64,000 bases of DNA from Arcanobacterium sp. (GCA_022778805.1 JALFSN010000002.1:248001-312000); one strand, 5' to 3'. Counted from the first letter of the stretch, positions 45,275 through 54,835 are shown. A program made the numbers and translations. The notes: generated by a model from the sequence alone, not told the origin.

Positions 45275-45532
45275 GTCTCCATTCTTTCACGCTGCACCGC
45301 ACACCGAATCAGTGTTCACTTTTTGAACCGAAGCGTCTCATCTTTCAGATACTTTGCATTTTCAAACACCTTTGCGTTTTCGGATATCTGGCACGCCGAC
45401 AGCTGCTGCCCAGATATTATCTGCCCACGTTTCGCCCTTTCGTTCTGCCCAGATTCCTCGCCGCCCAGGAGTACGCACGCCGTACGCCGTCACCCGCAGC
45501 CTGCCACAATGCGCCCAGCTACCACAGTGGTC

Positions 45533-45538
45533 TATGAT
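45533..45538 (+). promoter_or_regulatory. -10 box of a probably leaderless rlmC transcript
   Basis: TATGAT is followed by 7 nt and then the ATG of rlmC. No Shine-Dalgarno sequence precedes the start. Confidence 0.45.
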
Positions 45539-45545
45539 CTGAGCG

Positions 45546-46829
45546 ATGGATATTCCCACACCACGTGCCGTGGACTGCACCTACTTTCGCGCAGGCGTCT
45601 GCCATTCATGCGAATGGCTCGCCTCCCCCTATCCGGAACAGATCGCCACTAAGAATCATCGTGCCCATGAACGCCTCCAGCCGTTTGCAGCAGAAAATGG
45701 CATTGATTGGCACGAGCCATATGAATCGCTCCCCGAAAACTTTCGCAACAAGGTGAAGCTCGCCGTCACTGGATCAACGAAACATCCCAACCTGGGCATT
45801 CTCTCTGACCCACGCACCGGAGCTGGAGTCGATTTACGACGTTGCCCGCTACCCACGTTAGGGATACGTGAGGCGCTTGACCCACTTGCTGATTTCACTG
45901 CTCGTATCGGGCTGCACCCATACAATATGCACACCGATCAAGGGGTGCTGAAGTACCTCATCGCCATGGAGTCTCCCCTGGGAGAGCTGATGGTGCGCTT
46001 TGTGGTACGCCGACGCGGCGTGCAAGGAGCAATCTTTAAGCACATCGACGATCTTTACGAGGCGCTGCCAATGCTGCGGGTGTGTGCTATAAACGTACAT
46101 CCCGAGCGCAAAGCCGTGGTCACTGGCTCCGAGGAAATTCTCGTGAGTGACGACGTCATCCTTCCCATGCAGCTTGAACTGGGAGAAAGCGTGCGCACTT
46201 CGGGGCAGGTACTGACGCTGGGGGTGACGCCAGGTGCATTTTTCCAGACGAATACGGCGGCGGCACAAATACTCTATCTGCGCGTCCAAGAGTGGCTCAA
46301 CGCCGCAATGGCTCAGTCACAAGCAAACGTGGGACATGTGCGCACTTCAGATGCTGCCATGGCGCAAAGTCATTCGCCATCTCGCCATACGGCTTGGGAT
46401 CTCTACTGTGGAGTGGGAGGTTTTTCGCTGGCGCTAGCTAGCTGCGGCGATTGGGACGTCATCGGCGTAGAAACGGAGCAGTCTGCCGTGGAAGCAGCCC
46501 GCTGGGCTGTGCGCGAGAACAGTCTTGACGGCGCTGCCCAGTTTGTAGCGGCAGATGCGCTTGAGTGGGTCAGGCAGCAAACAGCTGCTGGAGTTAAACT
46601 ACCCGATGCCGTCATCGTGAATCCCCCCAGGCGGGGAATTGGCACCGATGTGGCCTCCTGGCTGGAGAAATCTGGCGTACCCTACGTGCTGTATTCATCG
46701 TGCAATGTAGAATCATTCGCTCGCGATCTCGCTTCTATGCCGTCCTATCGGATCACTCGGGCACAGATGGTGGATATGTTCCCGCATACGAGGCATTTTG
46801 AAGTGATCACACTACTGACGCGACGGTAA
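45546..46829 (+). CDS. rlmC: 23S rRNA (uracil-5-)-methyltransferase, RlmC type
   Basis: A 427-residue enzyme of the RumA/RumB/TrmA family. Cysteines 11, 19 and 22 (DCTYFRAGVCHSC) and one near 100 (RRCPL) form the iron-sulfur cluster site. The SAM site is DLYCGVGGFSLAL, NPPRRG is the motif IV, and the nucleophile is Cys in YSSCNVESFARDL. The N terminus lacks a TRAM domain, fitting RlmC (m5U747). A short insertion before the SAM motif holds a near-duplicate AMAQSQ/AMAQSH. A TATGAT box 7 nt upstream points to a leaderless message. Confidence 0.9.
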   Translation: MDIPTPRAVDCTYFRAGVCHSCEWLASPYPEQIATKNHRAHERLQPFAAENGIDWHEPYESLPENFRNKVKLAVTGSTKHPNLGILSDPRTGAGVDLRRCPLPTLGIREALDPLADFTARIGLHPYNMHTDQGVLKYLIAMESPLGELMVRFVVRRRGVQGAIFKHIDDLYEALPMLRVCAINVHPERKAVVTGSEEILVSDDVILPMQLELGESVRTSGQVLTLGVTPGAFFQTNTAAAQILYLRVQEWLNAAMAQSQANVGHVRTSDAAMAQSHSPSRHTAWDLYCGVGGFSLALASCGDWDVIGVETEQSAVEAARWAVRENSLDGAAQFVAADALEWVRQQTAAGVKLPDAVIVNPPRRGIGTDVASWLEKSGVPYVLYSSCNVESFARDLASMPSYRITRAQMVDMFPHTRHFEVITLLTRR

Positions 46830-46839
46830 ACTATAGGCT

Positions 46840-47070
46840 GTGAGCACAACACCACGACATCACGGCAGACGCATTCTCGGTGGCATTGCTACATTCGTTT
46901 GCACCCTTCTCATTGCCAGAGTGCTAGTGGATCTTGCCCAATATGGAGCACTGTGGCGCCCTGAATCTTGGAGCTCTGCCGCTGAGTGGATCGCTCCGCT
47001 CGGTTTTGCCGTAATCGGAGTTTTTGCGTACTGGTATAGCCACAGAAGAGCTGGGAAAAATCACCCATAA
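46840..47070 (+). CDS. Small two-helix membrane protein
   Basis: A 76-residue protein starting with GTG ten bases after the rlmC stop. Two hydrophobic segments (about 13-33 and 48-66) with basic ends (RHHGRR, YSHRRAGK) suggest an inner-membrane hairpin. TAAACT lies 7 nt before the GTG, so it may also have its own leaderless promoter. The family is not recognised. Confidence 0.6.
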   Translation: MSTTPRHHGRRILGGIATFVCTLLIARVLVDLAQYGALWRPESWSSAAEWIAPLGFAVIGVFAYWYSHRRAGKNHP

Positions 47071-47092
47071 GCACCGCACAACTGCCGGCACT

Positions 47093-48403
47093 TTACCGGC
47101 ACACGTACTGCTCTGGGTCAATATCCCATCGCCCATCGTGCGGCCAACGCGCCACGAGATGTGGCATTCGATTTTCACGTTCAATGCCTAGCCGCATCCC
47201 ACTGTGCAGCATGAAATAGACAATTACTCCTAGCACGCACAAACCAGTTGCCCCAGCCCCAACTAGAATGCTCGCCCGTGGGCCGAAGATATCTCCAATC
47301 CATCCAATAATGGGCGCCCCAATGGGAGTGCCGCCCATATTAATTGCCATATAGATACTCATCACCCGCCCACGGAATTCAGGATCCACACTGAGCTGGA
47401 TAGCAGTATTAGCTGAGGTGAGCACAGTGAGGGCAGCGAAGCCAGCCGGTATCAGAAAGACCGCAAATGTCCAATAGCTTGGCGAGAGAGCTAGCGCAAC
47501 CATCGACACTGAAAATACCGCGAGCGCTATGAGAATCGTGCGCAGCCGTGGCACTCTCCTGCGAGCAGCCATCAAGGCTCCCCCGAGAGTGCCCACTGCT
47601 TGAATCGTGCCCAGCAAGCCGTATTCTCCAGAGCCACGCTCAAATACTTCTGTGGCCATCGTGGCATTGAAAATCTGGAAATTCAGCCCGAATGTACCCA
47701 GCATAAACACCACTACGAGCAGTACCACAATATCGGGATGGTTGGCCACGTATTTAATGCCCTCCCGAGCAGCACCTTTACGTTCCGCTCGGGGAGAGAG
47801 GAAGAGTTCTGCTGGCTTCATGGCCACCAGCGCTACCAGCATTGCCACAAACGTCAGTGCGTTGATGAGCAACGCGGGTGCGACGTCGTCATGAAAAGCT
47901 GCAATCAAAAAGCCTGCCACTCCAGGGCCAATCAAACGCGCACCATTAAACGACATTGAGTTTAAGCCCACAGCATTGGTGATGTATTGCATCCCCACCA
48001 TTTCCGAGACAAACGCCTGCCGCGCGGGAGCGTCGAATGACTGTACGATTCCTTGCACAGTAGCGAGTACATACATGTGCCACAGCTGCACCGTCCCCGT
48101 CACCACCACGCTCCACATGGCCAGAGCTACTAGCGCTTGTGCAGCCTGAGTGATGAATAGCAGCTTTCGCTTAGAGACGCGGTCTGCCACAGCACCCGCA
48201 TACGGGGAGAGAAAAGGAATGGAGATGAACTGTAACGCCGTGACGATTCCGAGCGTAGAGCTGGAGCCAGCCGTCAGCTGGGTGAGCACCAACCAGTCTT
48301 GGGCAATGCGCTGAATCCAGGTGCCGATATTAGAGAGCAGCCCTCCAATAAAGAAGTATCGAAAGTTGCGAATAGCGAACGAAGCAAATGTGCGAGATGC
48401 CAT
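47093..48403 (-). CDS. MFS transporter (MFS_3 / EntS-like)
   Basis: A 436-residue, 12-helix major facilitator. It starts MASRTFASFAIRNFRYFFIG, followed by GTWIQRIAQDWLVL and the cytoplasmic loop motif GAVADRVSKRKLL, patterns of the EntS/MFS_3 group of exporters. The substrate is unknown. The ATG at 48401-48403 has GAGGAGG about ten bases upstream. The next exporter gene lies directly upstream on the same strand (68 nt), so the two may be one operon. Confidence 0.88.
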   Translation of the reverse strand: MASRTFASFAIRNFRYFFIGGLLSNIGTWIQRIAQDWLVLTQLTAGSSSTLGIVTALQFISIPFLSPYAGAVADRVSKRKLLFITQAAQALVALAMWSVVVTGTVQLWHMYVLATVQGIVQSFDAPARQAFVSEMVGMQYITNAVGLNSMSFNGARLIGPGVAGFLIAAFHDDVAPALLINALTFVAMLVALVAMKPAELFLSPRAERKGAAREGIKYVANHPDIVVLLVVVFMLGTFGLNFQIFNATMATEVFERGSGEYGLLGTIQAVGTLGGALMAARRRVPRLRTILIALAVFSVSMVALALSPSYWTFAVFLIPAGFAALTVLTSANTAIQLSVDPEFRGRVMSIYMAINMGGTPIGAPIIGWIGDIFGPRASILVGAGATGLCVLGVIVYFMLHSGMRLGIERENRMPHLVARWPHDGRWDIDPEQYVCR

Positions 48404-48471
48404 TCCTAAATGTCCTCCTCCTCGAACACTACCGCACTCTCCGAGCGCTGTCGCAGCCAGTACCACAGCAG

Positions 48472-50526
48472 CTAGTCGTAGTACACTCCAGCTAGATCTA
48501 CGAGCAACATCGACCCAAGCGCGGAGCTAATTTTTCGCAGTTGATCGATGTCTACGCTCTCAAAATTTTGAGCGACCGTCAGATCTTCTTCTGGATCATT
48601 CTCCCGATCTTTCGGACGCTTAATTTCAGCTGCAGCATCGAAATCAGCACGCAGCTGTGGGCTGAATGGCCCCTCCCTGCGGGCTGCAAAAGCGCTAATT
48701 TCGGCAGCATATGCCTCTTCCTGAGCCATCTGCGCCGCCGAATCTGCTTTCAGCATACGCGCCGTGTGGCGCAAGAGCCGCATCCCACGCGCAAAATCCC
48801 CTGCACCAATCTCCGTAATCGCCCGCTCAAGCAACGGATAATCAGAGGTACTAGCAGCCCGCTCAAGCAGTTCAAACTGCATCCCGAGAATCTGCTCGCT
48901 CCTGCGAGGGGCGTGTCCATTCTCAGCCAGACGCTGCGCATCGCGTGGGCTCGTCTGTCCCATGCTCTCCAGATAATCAGCCTCCGCCGTCTCGCGGTCG
49001 CTCAATGTGGAGCGCAACGGCAATGCTTTAATTTGCAGCGTGAGCACAAACATCACGGCTATCACCGGCAGAGCTCCCACGAACACCCAATGTAGGCGAT
49101 CGGCAAGGCCGGCACGTACAGCGCTCGCCACTGCCTCCGGTAAACTGGCGAGCACGCGAGAATCTAGCACTGAGCCGACGTCAAGCGATTCGGAAGGAGC
49201 TGCCATCGAAGCTGGCAAGTGCAGCGATATCGCCTTGTCTAAACCAGTGTTCATCACAGTGCCAAAAATGGCGATGCCAACCGTAGAGCCGATATTGCGG
49301 AAGAATTGCAGGCCAGCTGTGCCCACCCCCAGATCTCGCATGGGCACGGCATTTTGCACCACCAACATATATTGCTGGATAGCCATACCGATGCCTAGGC
49401 CGAGAATCACCATGATCACCGATATGTAGAGCAGCGACGGTCGAGCTGGCATGAAAGCCAGCATGGATTGGCTAATGGCAAGCAGCACCACGCCGGCAAT
49501 CATAAATTCTTTATATCGGCCAGAGCGAGTGATGAATCGCCCCACCATGATGCCAACGACAATCTGCACAATGTCCATCGGCATGAGGACGATGCCGCTC
49601 ATGGTGGCACTTGCCCCCAGCACCCCTTGCACGTACACCGGAAGATAGGTGAGCGCTGAAAACATTACGACCGCCAGCAGCAGCGCAGAGAGTGTGGAGA
49701 GCGTATAAATCGAATTGCGGAAAAGATGCAAGGGCACCACGGGAGCCTGGGCACGGCGTTCTTGCCATACGAAAGCAACCGTGGCAATGACGCCCACAGC
49801 ATAGAGACCAATGATCATCGGCGAACTCCACGGATACGTGGTGCCACCCCAACTCGTGGCCAGCAGCACTGCAGTAAGCGCTATCGAGAGCAAGACCATG
49901 CCGAGCACGTCGATGCGCTCTTTGGCTGGCTCGTGGTCAAGTTTCAGGAGTTTAATCATCATCACCAGTGCGACGAAGCACAGCGGCAGAGCGCAGTAAA
50001 ATAGCCATCTCCAGCCGAATGTATCAGTGACGACGCCGCCAATGAGCGGGCCGGCCACTGTGGACACGCCGAAAGCGGCACCCATATATCCCTGGTAGCG
50101 CCCTAGCATTCGCGGCGGAATAATATCCCCGATCACAGTCTGCGAGAGCGGAATCAACGTGCCCATGCCAGCACCCGTGATAGCGCGTCCGATAATCAGC
50201 CAACCGAAACTCTGCGCCGCGCCTGAGATCACCGCTCCAACGATGAACACGCACAGGCCAGCGATGTAAAACAGCCGTCGCCCAAACATATCTGAGAGTT
50301 TGCCAACGATCGGCGTCACTAGAGCAGAAGAGAGCAAAGCTACCGTAGCTACCCACGAATAGTGCTCCATTCCTCCCAGCTCGGCAATAATGCGCGGCAT
50401 GGCAGGCCCTACGATTGTCTGATTCATAGCTGCCGAAAACATGCCTAGCAGCAACGCGATAAAAATGCCCCGCTCTTTCGGTGCCAATCGCCACTCTTTC
50501 GGATCAAATGCCTCAGATTCGCTCAT
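48472..50526 (-). CDS. DHA2-family MFS drug exporter (EmrB/QacA type) with C-terminal extension
   Basis: A 684-residue protein. About the first 500 residues hold 14 helices with motif A GKLSDMFGRR, motif C GPLIGGVV and an opening FIALLLGMFSAAMNQTIVGP typical of proton-driven multidrug antiporters. The last 180 residues are soluble, helical and charged (two ERA-type helices, AQMAQEEAYAAEI) and have no domain I recognise. ATG at 50524-50526; the ribosome site is weak, and a GTG four codons upstream is possible. Confidence 0.9.
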   Translation of the reverse strand: MSESEAFDPKEWRLAPKERGIFIALLLGMFSAAMNQTIVGPAMPRIIAELGGMEHYSWVATVALLSSALVTPIVGKLSDMFGRRLFYIAGLCVFIVGAVISGAAQSFGWLIIGRAITGAGMGTLIPLSQTVIGDIIPPRMLGRYQGYMGAAFGVSTVAGPLIGGVVTDTFGWRWLFYCALPLCFVALVMMIKLLKLDHEPAKERIDVLGMVLLSIALTAVLLATSWGGTTYPWSSPMIIGLYAVGVIATVAFVWQERRAQAPVVPLHLFRNSIYTLSTLSALLLAVVMFSALTYLPVYVQGVLGASATMSGIVLMPMDIVQIVVGIMVGRFITRSGRYKEFMIAGVVLLAISQSMLAFMPARPSLLYISVIMVILGLGIGMAIQQYMLVVQNAVPMRDLGVGTAGLQFFRNIGSTVGIAIFGTVMNTGLDKAISLHLPASMAAPSESLDVGSVLDSRVLASLPEAVASAVRAGLADRLHWVFVGALPVIAVMFVLTLQIKALPLRSTLSDRETAEADYLESMGQTSPRDAQRLAENGHAPRRSEQILGMQFELLERAASTSDYPLLERAITEIGAGDFARGMRLLRHTARMLKADSAAQMAQEEAYAAEISAFAARREGPFSPQLRADFDAAAEIKRPKDRENDPEEDLTVAQNFESVDIDQLRKISSALGSMLLVDLAGVYYD

Positions 50527-50817
50527 CCACAGCCTCACTCATTCCGCGCACAATTGCCAGCGTCTGAGCAAGCTCTGAATTCTCGCTGCACATCGTGCGC
50601 ATATTTGCTGTGCACTTACGCATTCGTGCATTCGCGCATCTGTGCGAGGCAGAGTTTCCACCACGCTGCCTCATTGCATTACAAATTTCCTGGAGTTAGG
50701 CTATCGGCCTTCAGCAACGCTCTGCAAGAAGCGTAGCTGAGGTGCTCCCAAGTTCACATCAGGCTACTGAACGTGGACTGGCAGCAAGCGGGGCGGCAGA
50801 GGTGGATGTGCAGTGAC

Positions 50818-52098
50818 TCATGCTTGCAAAGCTTGAATTGGAATGACGTGCACATGAGTAGCGGGGTCGGTATATGCAAGTTCAGCGCTGCCGACTATGA
50901 GAATAAGAGCTCTCGGCTCCCCGAGCACGCTCACGTCTATAGAGTGAGCAGTGGAGATAAGACTATCAATGCCAGCGGGAATCCGGCTGGCGCCAAGCTT
51001 CACCTCTACCCCAGCCCACGAACCATCCTCTAATACAATGACCGAGTCGAATTCTTTCCCGTTAGAATCACGATAATGCATGACCTGCCCACCGAGGGCT
51101 TCTGCATAGACGACCAACTGCTGATACGCGTAGTTTTCAAAAATGAAGCCGGCGGTCTCCAGATCATCCAATAGGTTTTTATCATTAGCTCCGAGTAAGA
51201 ATGCACTTAACGATGAATCTGCTAGATAGAACACAGGGGACGTGCGGATTGTCGCTTTAGAGCGCAGCTGCGGATACCACGCATCCACGGCCTCTACAAA
51301 GAAAAGCCTTTGCAAAGCTTCAAGCCATCGCGCCACAGTTCCACGATCAACCAGCCCATCACTGGCAGATACATCTGCCACCAGTGTGCTCAAGGATGGT
51401 GCTTGCCCCACATTCCTTGCCAGCGACCTCATGAGCGCACGTACACCCAGAGGACGTCTAATTCTTGATCCAGCAGCATCAAAGACGTCGTAGCTCGCCA
51501 TCCGATCCACATAATCTGCCACATGGCTACGGGCAGATCGCAAAGTGGCATCATGGTCTGCTGGCCATCCACCGTGTACCATCACCTCTATCAGCTCAGG
51601 CACAGAAAGCTTCTCCACTTTGTATGGAGAAATCTGCTCCCCATGCAGAATTCGGTTCAGACTCACTCCTCCGGAAAACACTCCACGCTCTAAACCCGTC
51701 ATTGGACGCATACGCACTCTGGCGAAACGCCCTACGCCGGAATGCCCCTTTTGCTCTTCAGCAGGCATAGCAGAACCGCTTAGAATAAACTGCCCTGGAG
51801 CCTGGCGAAGATCTATCTGCCGACGTACGTGATCCCAGAGCGGTAGCTCCACTTGCCACTCATCCAGAAGAATCGGCGTGTTACCTTCAAGTGCGAGGGC
51901 AGGATCCAACGAAAATAGCTGACGAAATGCATCATCCGTATCAACGAAATGCACAGTGTGCGCATGCCGCATGGCTGTAGCAGTCTTTCCACATGCTTTT
52001 GGCCCCTCAATAATTACTCCCCCAGAGCCGGATAACTTTTCCGCTACAATGGGGTCTACTACCCGCTCTAAATAAGAATTAGAAACCGTTGAAAACAC
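50818..52098 (-). CDS. AAA_14/DUF4143 ATPase
   Basis: A 426-residue protein of the widespread AAA_14 plus DUF4143 class. Walker A is GPKACGKT (32-39), Walker B ILLDEWQ, and SGSAMP fits the sensor. The C-terminal DUF4143 part has FENYAYQQL and an ending reminiscent of restriction-like nucleases (KEFDSVIVLEDGSWAGVEVK). The family has no settled function and is often horizontally moved. The GTG start is 7 nt after a TATATT box and has no ribosome site, so the mRNA is probably leaderless. Three 23-bp iterons cover the -35 region. It is a lone gene between an exporter and holB. Confidence 0.9.
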   Translation of the reverse strand: MFSTVSNSYLERVVDPIVAEKLSGSGGVIIEGPKACGKTATAMRHAHTVHFVDTDDAFRQLFSLDPALALEGNTPILLDEWQVELPLWDHVRRQIDLRQAPGQFILSGSAMPAEEQKGHSGVGRFARVRMRPMTGLERGVFSGGVSLNRILHGEQISPYKVEKLSVPELIEVMVHGGWPADHDATLRSARSHVADYVDRMASYDVFDAAGSRIRRPLGVRALMRSLARNVGQAPSLSTLVADVSASDGLVDRGTVARWLEALQRLFFVEAVDAWYPQLRSKATIRTSPVFYLADSSLSAFLLGANDKNLLDDLETAGFIFENYAYQQLVVYAEALGGQVMHYRDSNGKEFDSVIVLEDGSWAGVEVKLGASRIPAGIDSLISTAHSIDVSVLGEPRALILIVGSAELAYTDPATHVHVIPIQALQA

Positions 52099-52105
52099 AA
52101 GAAAA

Positions 52106-52111
52106 AATATA
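52106..52111 (-). promoter_or_regulatory. -10 box of the DUF4143 ATPase gene
   Basis: TATATT on the minus strand, 7 nt before the GTG start. The first iteron begins two bases further upstream, so a protein bound there would cover the -35 position. Confidence 0.5.
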
Positions 52112-52112
52112 C

Positions 52113-52181
52113 CATAACCCTAAAAATGTGGGAGCCATAACCCTAAAAATGTGGGAGCCATAGCCCTAAAAATATGGGAAT
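52113..52181 (-). repeat. Three 23-bp iterons upstream of the DUF4143 ATPase
   Basis: Units at 52113-52135 and 52136-52158 are identical; 52159-52181 differs at a few positions. On the plus strand each has the core CCCTAAAAATGTGGG, whose ends CCC and GGG are complementary, joined by GAGCCATAA. There are no spacers between units. The array directly abuts the promoter, which points to a repressor or self-binding by the ATPase. Confidence 0.85.
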
Positions 52182-52392
52182 CAAGAATCGCCGTCAGCAA
52201 TCAGCAAAGACCATTCGACAACGGATTTTTCGGCAAAGAATCCTAAAGCTATCAAGAGCCGCTCAGCAAAGAGACCAAAAAACAGCATGCAGCTGCTATC
52301 ACATACGGCTAGTGCCGCGCATCGCTGCCTATAGCTCTCACACACATTCATACACCCCGGTGTCACCCTCGCATGCCCACACCCTCACGCAC

Positions 52393-53811
52393 TCATTGTC
52401 TCACGAGCTGCACTAACGCCGCTTCCAATGCAAGCAGCGGAGCCACATTAGCACGCAACCTTTGCCGAGCTTGTGCACAGGCATCCATCGCGGCGATGGT
52501 TTGCTCCACCGTCGAGCACGCCGCTATCTCCTCAATCTGAGCAGAAAAATCTGCATTCACCACCGACACTTGGGCTCCAAGCTGTTTTACCAGCACATCA
52601 CGGAAAAAACTCTCCATGTAAATCAGCTCCCGATCCAGCATATCGCGCTGCATACGGGTCTGTCGGCGCTTCACGTTGCTGGCATCTGTGGCAATCTGGC
52701 TCTTGAGCACAGCCGGCACTCGAGCATCAGGGTCAAGTCCTAGCTCTCGCATACGCTGCCGTTGTTCAGCCTCCACCACGTCCGCCGCCGTGGGGGCTGG
52801 CGCACCACTGTGATGCTCACTATCTCTGTGTTCACTGCCAGAATCCATATACATTTTCTCAGCGTCAGTCAGCAGCTGCGCAGCCAACACCGCTTCTCCC
52901 ACACCGTGAAGCGACGTCAGCACTGTGAGAGTGGTATTCCTCAGTGCCGCTGCAGCGCTATCGGTGGCAAGAGCACGAGCTACACCAATATGCGATTGCG
53001 CAGCCTGAGCCGCTACCAGTGCTTTCTCCGGATTGACGCCGTCACGCGAGATGAGCAACTGCGCCACGTCTTGGGGGCTCGGCGTCACGAGATTGATATT
53101 GCGGCAGCGCGAACGAATAGTAGGAAGTACATCCGCTACTGCCACTGTGCACAGCATCCACACAGTGCGCGGCGCTGGCTCTTCGATTGCTTTCAGCAGC
53201 ACGTTCGTCGTGCGTGGCAGCATCCGATCGGCATCTTCGACGATGAAAATTCGGTAAGCTCCCTGCACTGGCGCCACATATGACTGCGCCACATAAGATC
53301 GCACATCCTGCGCCTTAATCGTCACAAGATCAGTGTTGATGACCGTCACGTCAGGATGATTGTCCGTCATGACGGCTTTACAGCTGGCACATTCTCCGCA
53401 GCCAGGAGTTAAGCCCGTGCATTCCAGCGCGGCAGCCAACGTCTTTGCCGCCAGAGAGCGGCCTGATCCTGGAGGCCCCGTAAAGAGCCATGCGTGCGTC
53501 ATCGCTGAGGAATGATCGCCTATCTCGCTATCAGTAACGCTACGGGAACTATCGGAATGGTCGGCATCACCAGCGCTATCGGTATTACCAGGGCTATCAG
53601 CACTAATGAGGCTACCTGCATCATCAGCATCGTCGGCACTCTTTGCACCCTCGGCGCTCTCAACGCTCTCTGCATTCTCTGCGCCCTCAGCTAAAGCATG
53701 TTTTTTTTCACCAGCCTGCTCAGCCCTATCGTTCTCACGCGCAGCGAGCGCAGCACGCACTATCTCCTCAACTGCCGCTTCCTGGCCAATGAGCTGCTCG
53801 AAGACGCTCAT
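52393..53811 (-). CDS. holB: DNA polymerase III delta' subunit
   Basis: The clamp-loader subunit partnered with DnaX. The AAA+ core has a degenerate Walker A (GPPGSGRS, 112-119), a Cys-rich CGECASC module, the FIVEDADRM box and TIRSRCR arginine-finger motif. Residues 30-105 form a low-complexity insertion of Ala, Asp, Glu, Ser and Gly between the first helix and Walker A; most orthologs go directly from one to the other. The ATG overlaps the tmk stop by four bases (ATGA). Confidence 0.95.
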   Translation of the reverse strand: MSVFEQLIGQEAAVEEIVRAALAARENDRAEQAGEKKHALAEGAENAESVESAEGAKSADDADDAGSLISADSPGNTDSAGDADHSDSSRSVTDSEIGDHSSAMTHAWLFTGPPGSGRSLAAKTLAAALECTGLTPGCGECASCKAVMTDNHPDVTVINTDLVTIKAQDVRSYVAQSYVAPVQGAYRIFIVEDADRMLPRTTNVLLKAIEEPAPRTVWMLCTVAVADVLPTIRSRCRNINLVTPSPQDVAQLLISRDGVNPEKALVAAQAAQSHIGVARALATDSAAAALRNTTLTVLTSLHGVGEAVLAAQLLTDAEKMYMDSGSEHRDSEHHSGAPAPTAADVVEAEQRQRMRELGLDPDARVPAVLKSQIATDASNVKRRQTRMQRDMLDRELIYMESFFRDVLVKQLGAQVSVVNADFSAQIEEIAACSTVEQTIAAMDACAQARQRLRANVAPLLALEAALVQLVRQ

Positions 53812-54686
53812 CGAACTTCACTTTCACGCTGTTCGCTCTGTTTCGGGATGAGTTGTTTCGGGATGAGTTGTTTCGGGATGAATGACGTCGCCTCACACGC
53901 TACCGTCTCGCGCACTGCTGCCTCTCCTGTGGTCTCACTCGCATCTCCCAAGTTGCTCGAATCGCCCGAGTCGCCTGAGCTGCCCATACCATCTGAATCG
54001 CCCAAATCCACTTCCTCCCTCAATGCGCTCTGGCTCGACGCACTCTGGGATGCGCCCTCGCGTTTGCTGAGCTGACTTTCATCGAGCAGTGGTTGCACAG
54101 CAGCCCAAATGTGAGTGCTAATATCCGCAATAGCCAAACGCCCATCCACGACCAAGAATCGCTGCGGCTCAGCTTCTGCCAACGCTAAAAAACTCTGCCG
54201 CACTCTCCGCTGAAAGTCTTCGCCCTCAGATTCCATACGGTCATGATTGCCACCACGACGGTCAAACCCTTGCTCCACCGGCAGATCTAGCAGCACCGTC
54301 AGCCGCGGGAGTAGCCCATTCGTAGCCCATAGCGAGAGTTCACGGACTTCATAGGGATTCAATGCCCGCGCTGCCCCTTGATACGCCACTGAAGAATCAA
54401 GATACCTATCCGAAATCACCACGGCGCCGCGCTCCAGCGCAGGACGGATTTTGCTAGCTACGTGGTGTGCTCGATCTGCCGCAAAGAGCAAAGCCTCAGC
54501 CCGAGGAGCCACATCTGAGCCGTGCAACAGCAGTTCGCGGATAGCCTGGCCAAGCTCAGTTCCCCCAGGTTCTCTGCTGATGACTACGTCGTATCCGCGT
54601 CGCTCCAATTCATTGGCAAGAGCAGCCACCTGCGTGGATTTGCCGGCGCCGTCACCGCCCTCAAACGTCACAAACAAGCCCGCCAT
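53808..54686 (-). CDS. tmk: Thymidylate kinase with C-terminal low-complexity tail
   Basis: Phosphorylates dTMP to dTDP. Residues 1-210 are the kinase: P-loop EGGDGAGKST, DR motif (ISDRYLDSSVAYQG) and LID region RRGGNHDRMESEG. The usual length is 200-215; here 80 extra residues rich in Ser, Gly, Asp and Glu follow and end in three IPKQL units encoded by a 15-bp tandem repeat. GGAG lies just before the ATG. It is coupled to holB and follows topA by 149 nt. Confidence 0.96.
   Translation of the reverse strand: MAGLFVTFEGGDGAGKSTQVAALANELERRGYDVVISREPGGTELGQAIRELLLHGSDVAPRAEALLFAADRAHHVASKIRPALERGAVVISDRYLDSSVAYQGAARALNPYEVRELSLWATNGLLPRLTVLLDLPVEQGFDRRGGNHDRMESEGEDFQRRVRQSFLALAEAEPQRFLVVDGRLAIADISTHIWAAVQPLLDESQLSKREGASQSASSQSALREEVDLGDSDGMGSSGDSGDSSNLGDASETTGEAAVRETVACEATSFIPKQLIPKQLIPKQSEQRESEVR
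53840..53884. repeat. 15-bp tandem repeat in the 3' end of tmk
   Basis: GTTTCGGGATGAGTT occurs at 53840-53854 and 53855-53869, and a third copy with two changes at 53870-53884. It encodes IPKQL units in frame, so copy-number change would alter tail length without frameshift. Confidence 0.9.
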
Positions 54687-54835
54687 TGCTCCGCCCTATC
54701 CATCATTGCTTATCCGTACCTGCACCGGCGTTCCAACTCCCAGCGCATCCGCTGTATCAGCTTGTTTAAGCAGCTTTGCGTGCTTGCCAGCTTGCTTACC
54801 TAGCTTTACCAGCTGCTGCGCTCTTGGCTTTACTC
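54687..54835 (-). other. topA-tmk spacer that looks like a displaced Lys/Ala-rich tail
   Basis: Past the topA stop, a shifted frame continues as KARSKAKSAAAGKAR and a third frame as KQAGKHAKLLKQADTADALG up to a stop next to tmk. The composition equals that of the TopA tail, so this may be the remains of a once longer tail, or simply repeat-derived sequence. Confidence 0.35.

Noticed and set aside
52113-52181. Three 23-bp repeats as a possible CRISPR array
   Set aside because: The units are directly adjacent with no spacers, and no cas genes are nearby; they sit on a promoter, so iterons fit better.
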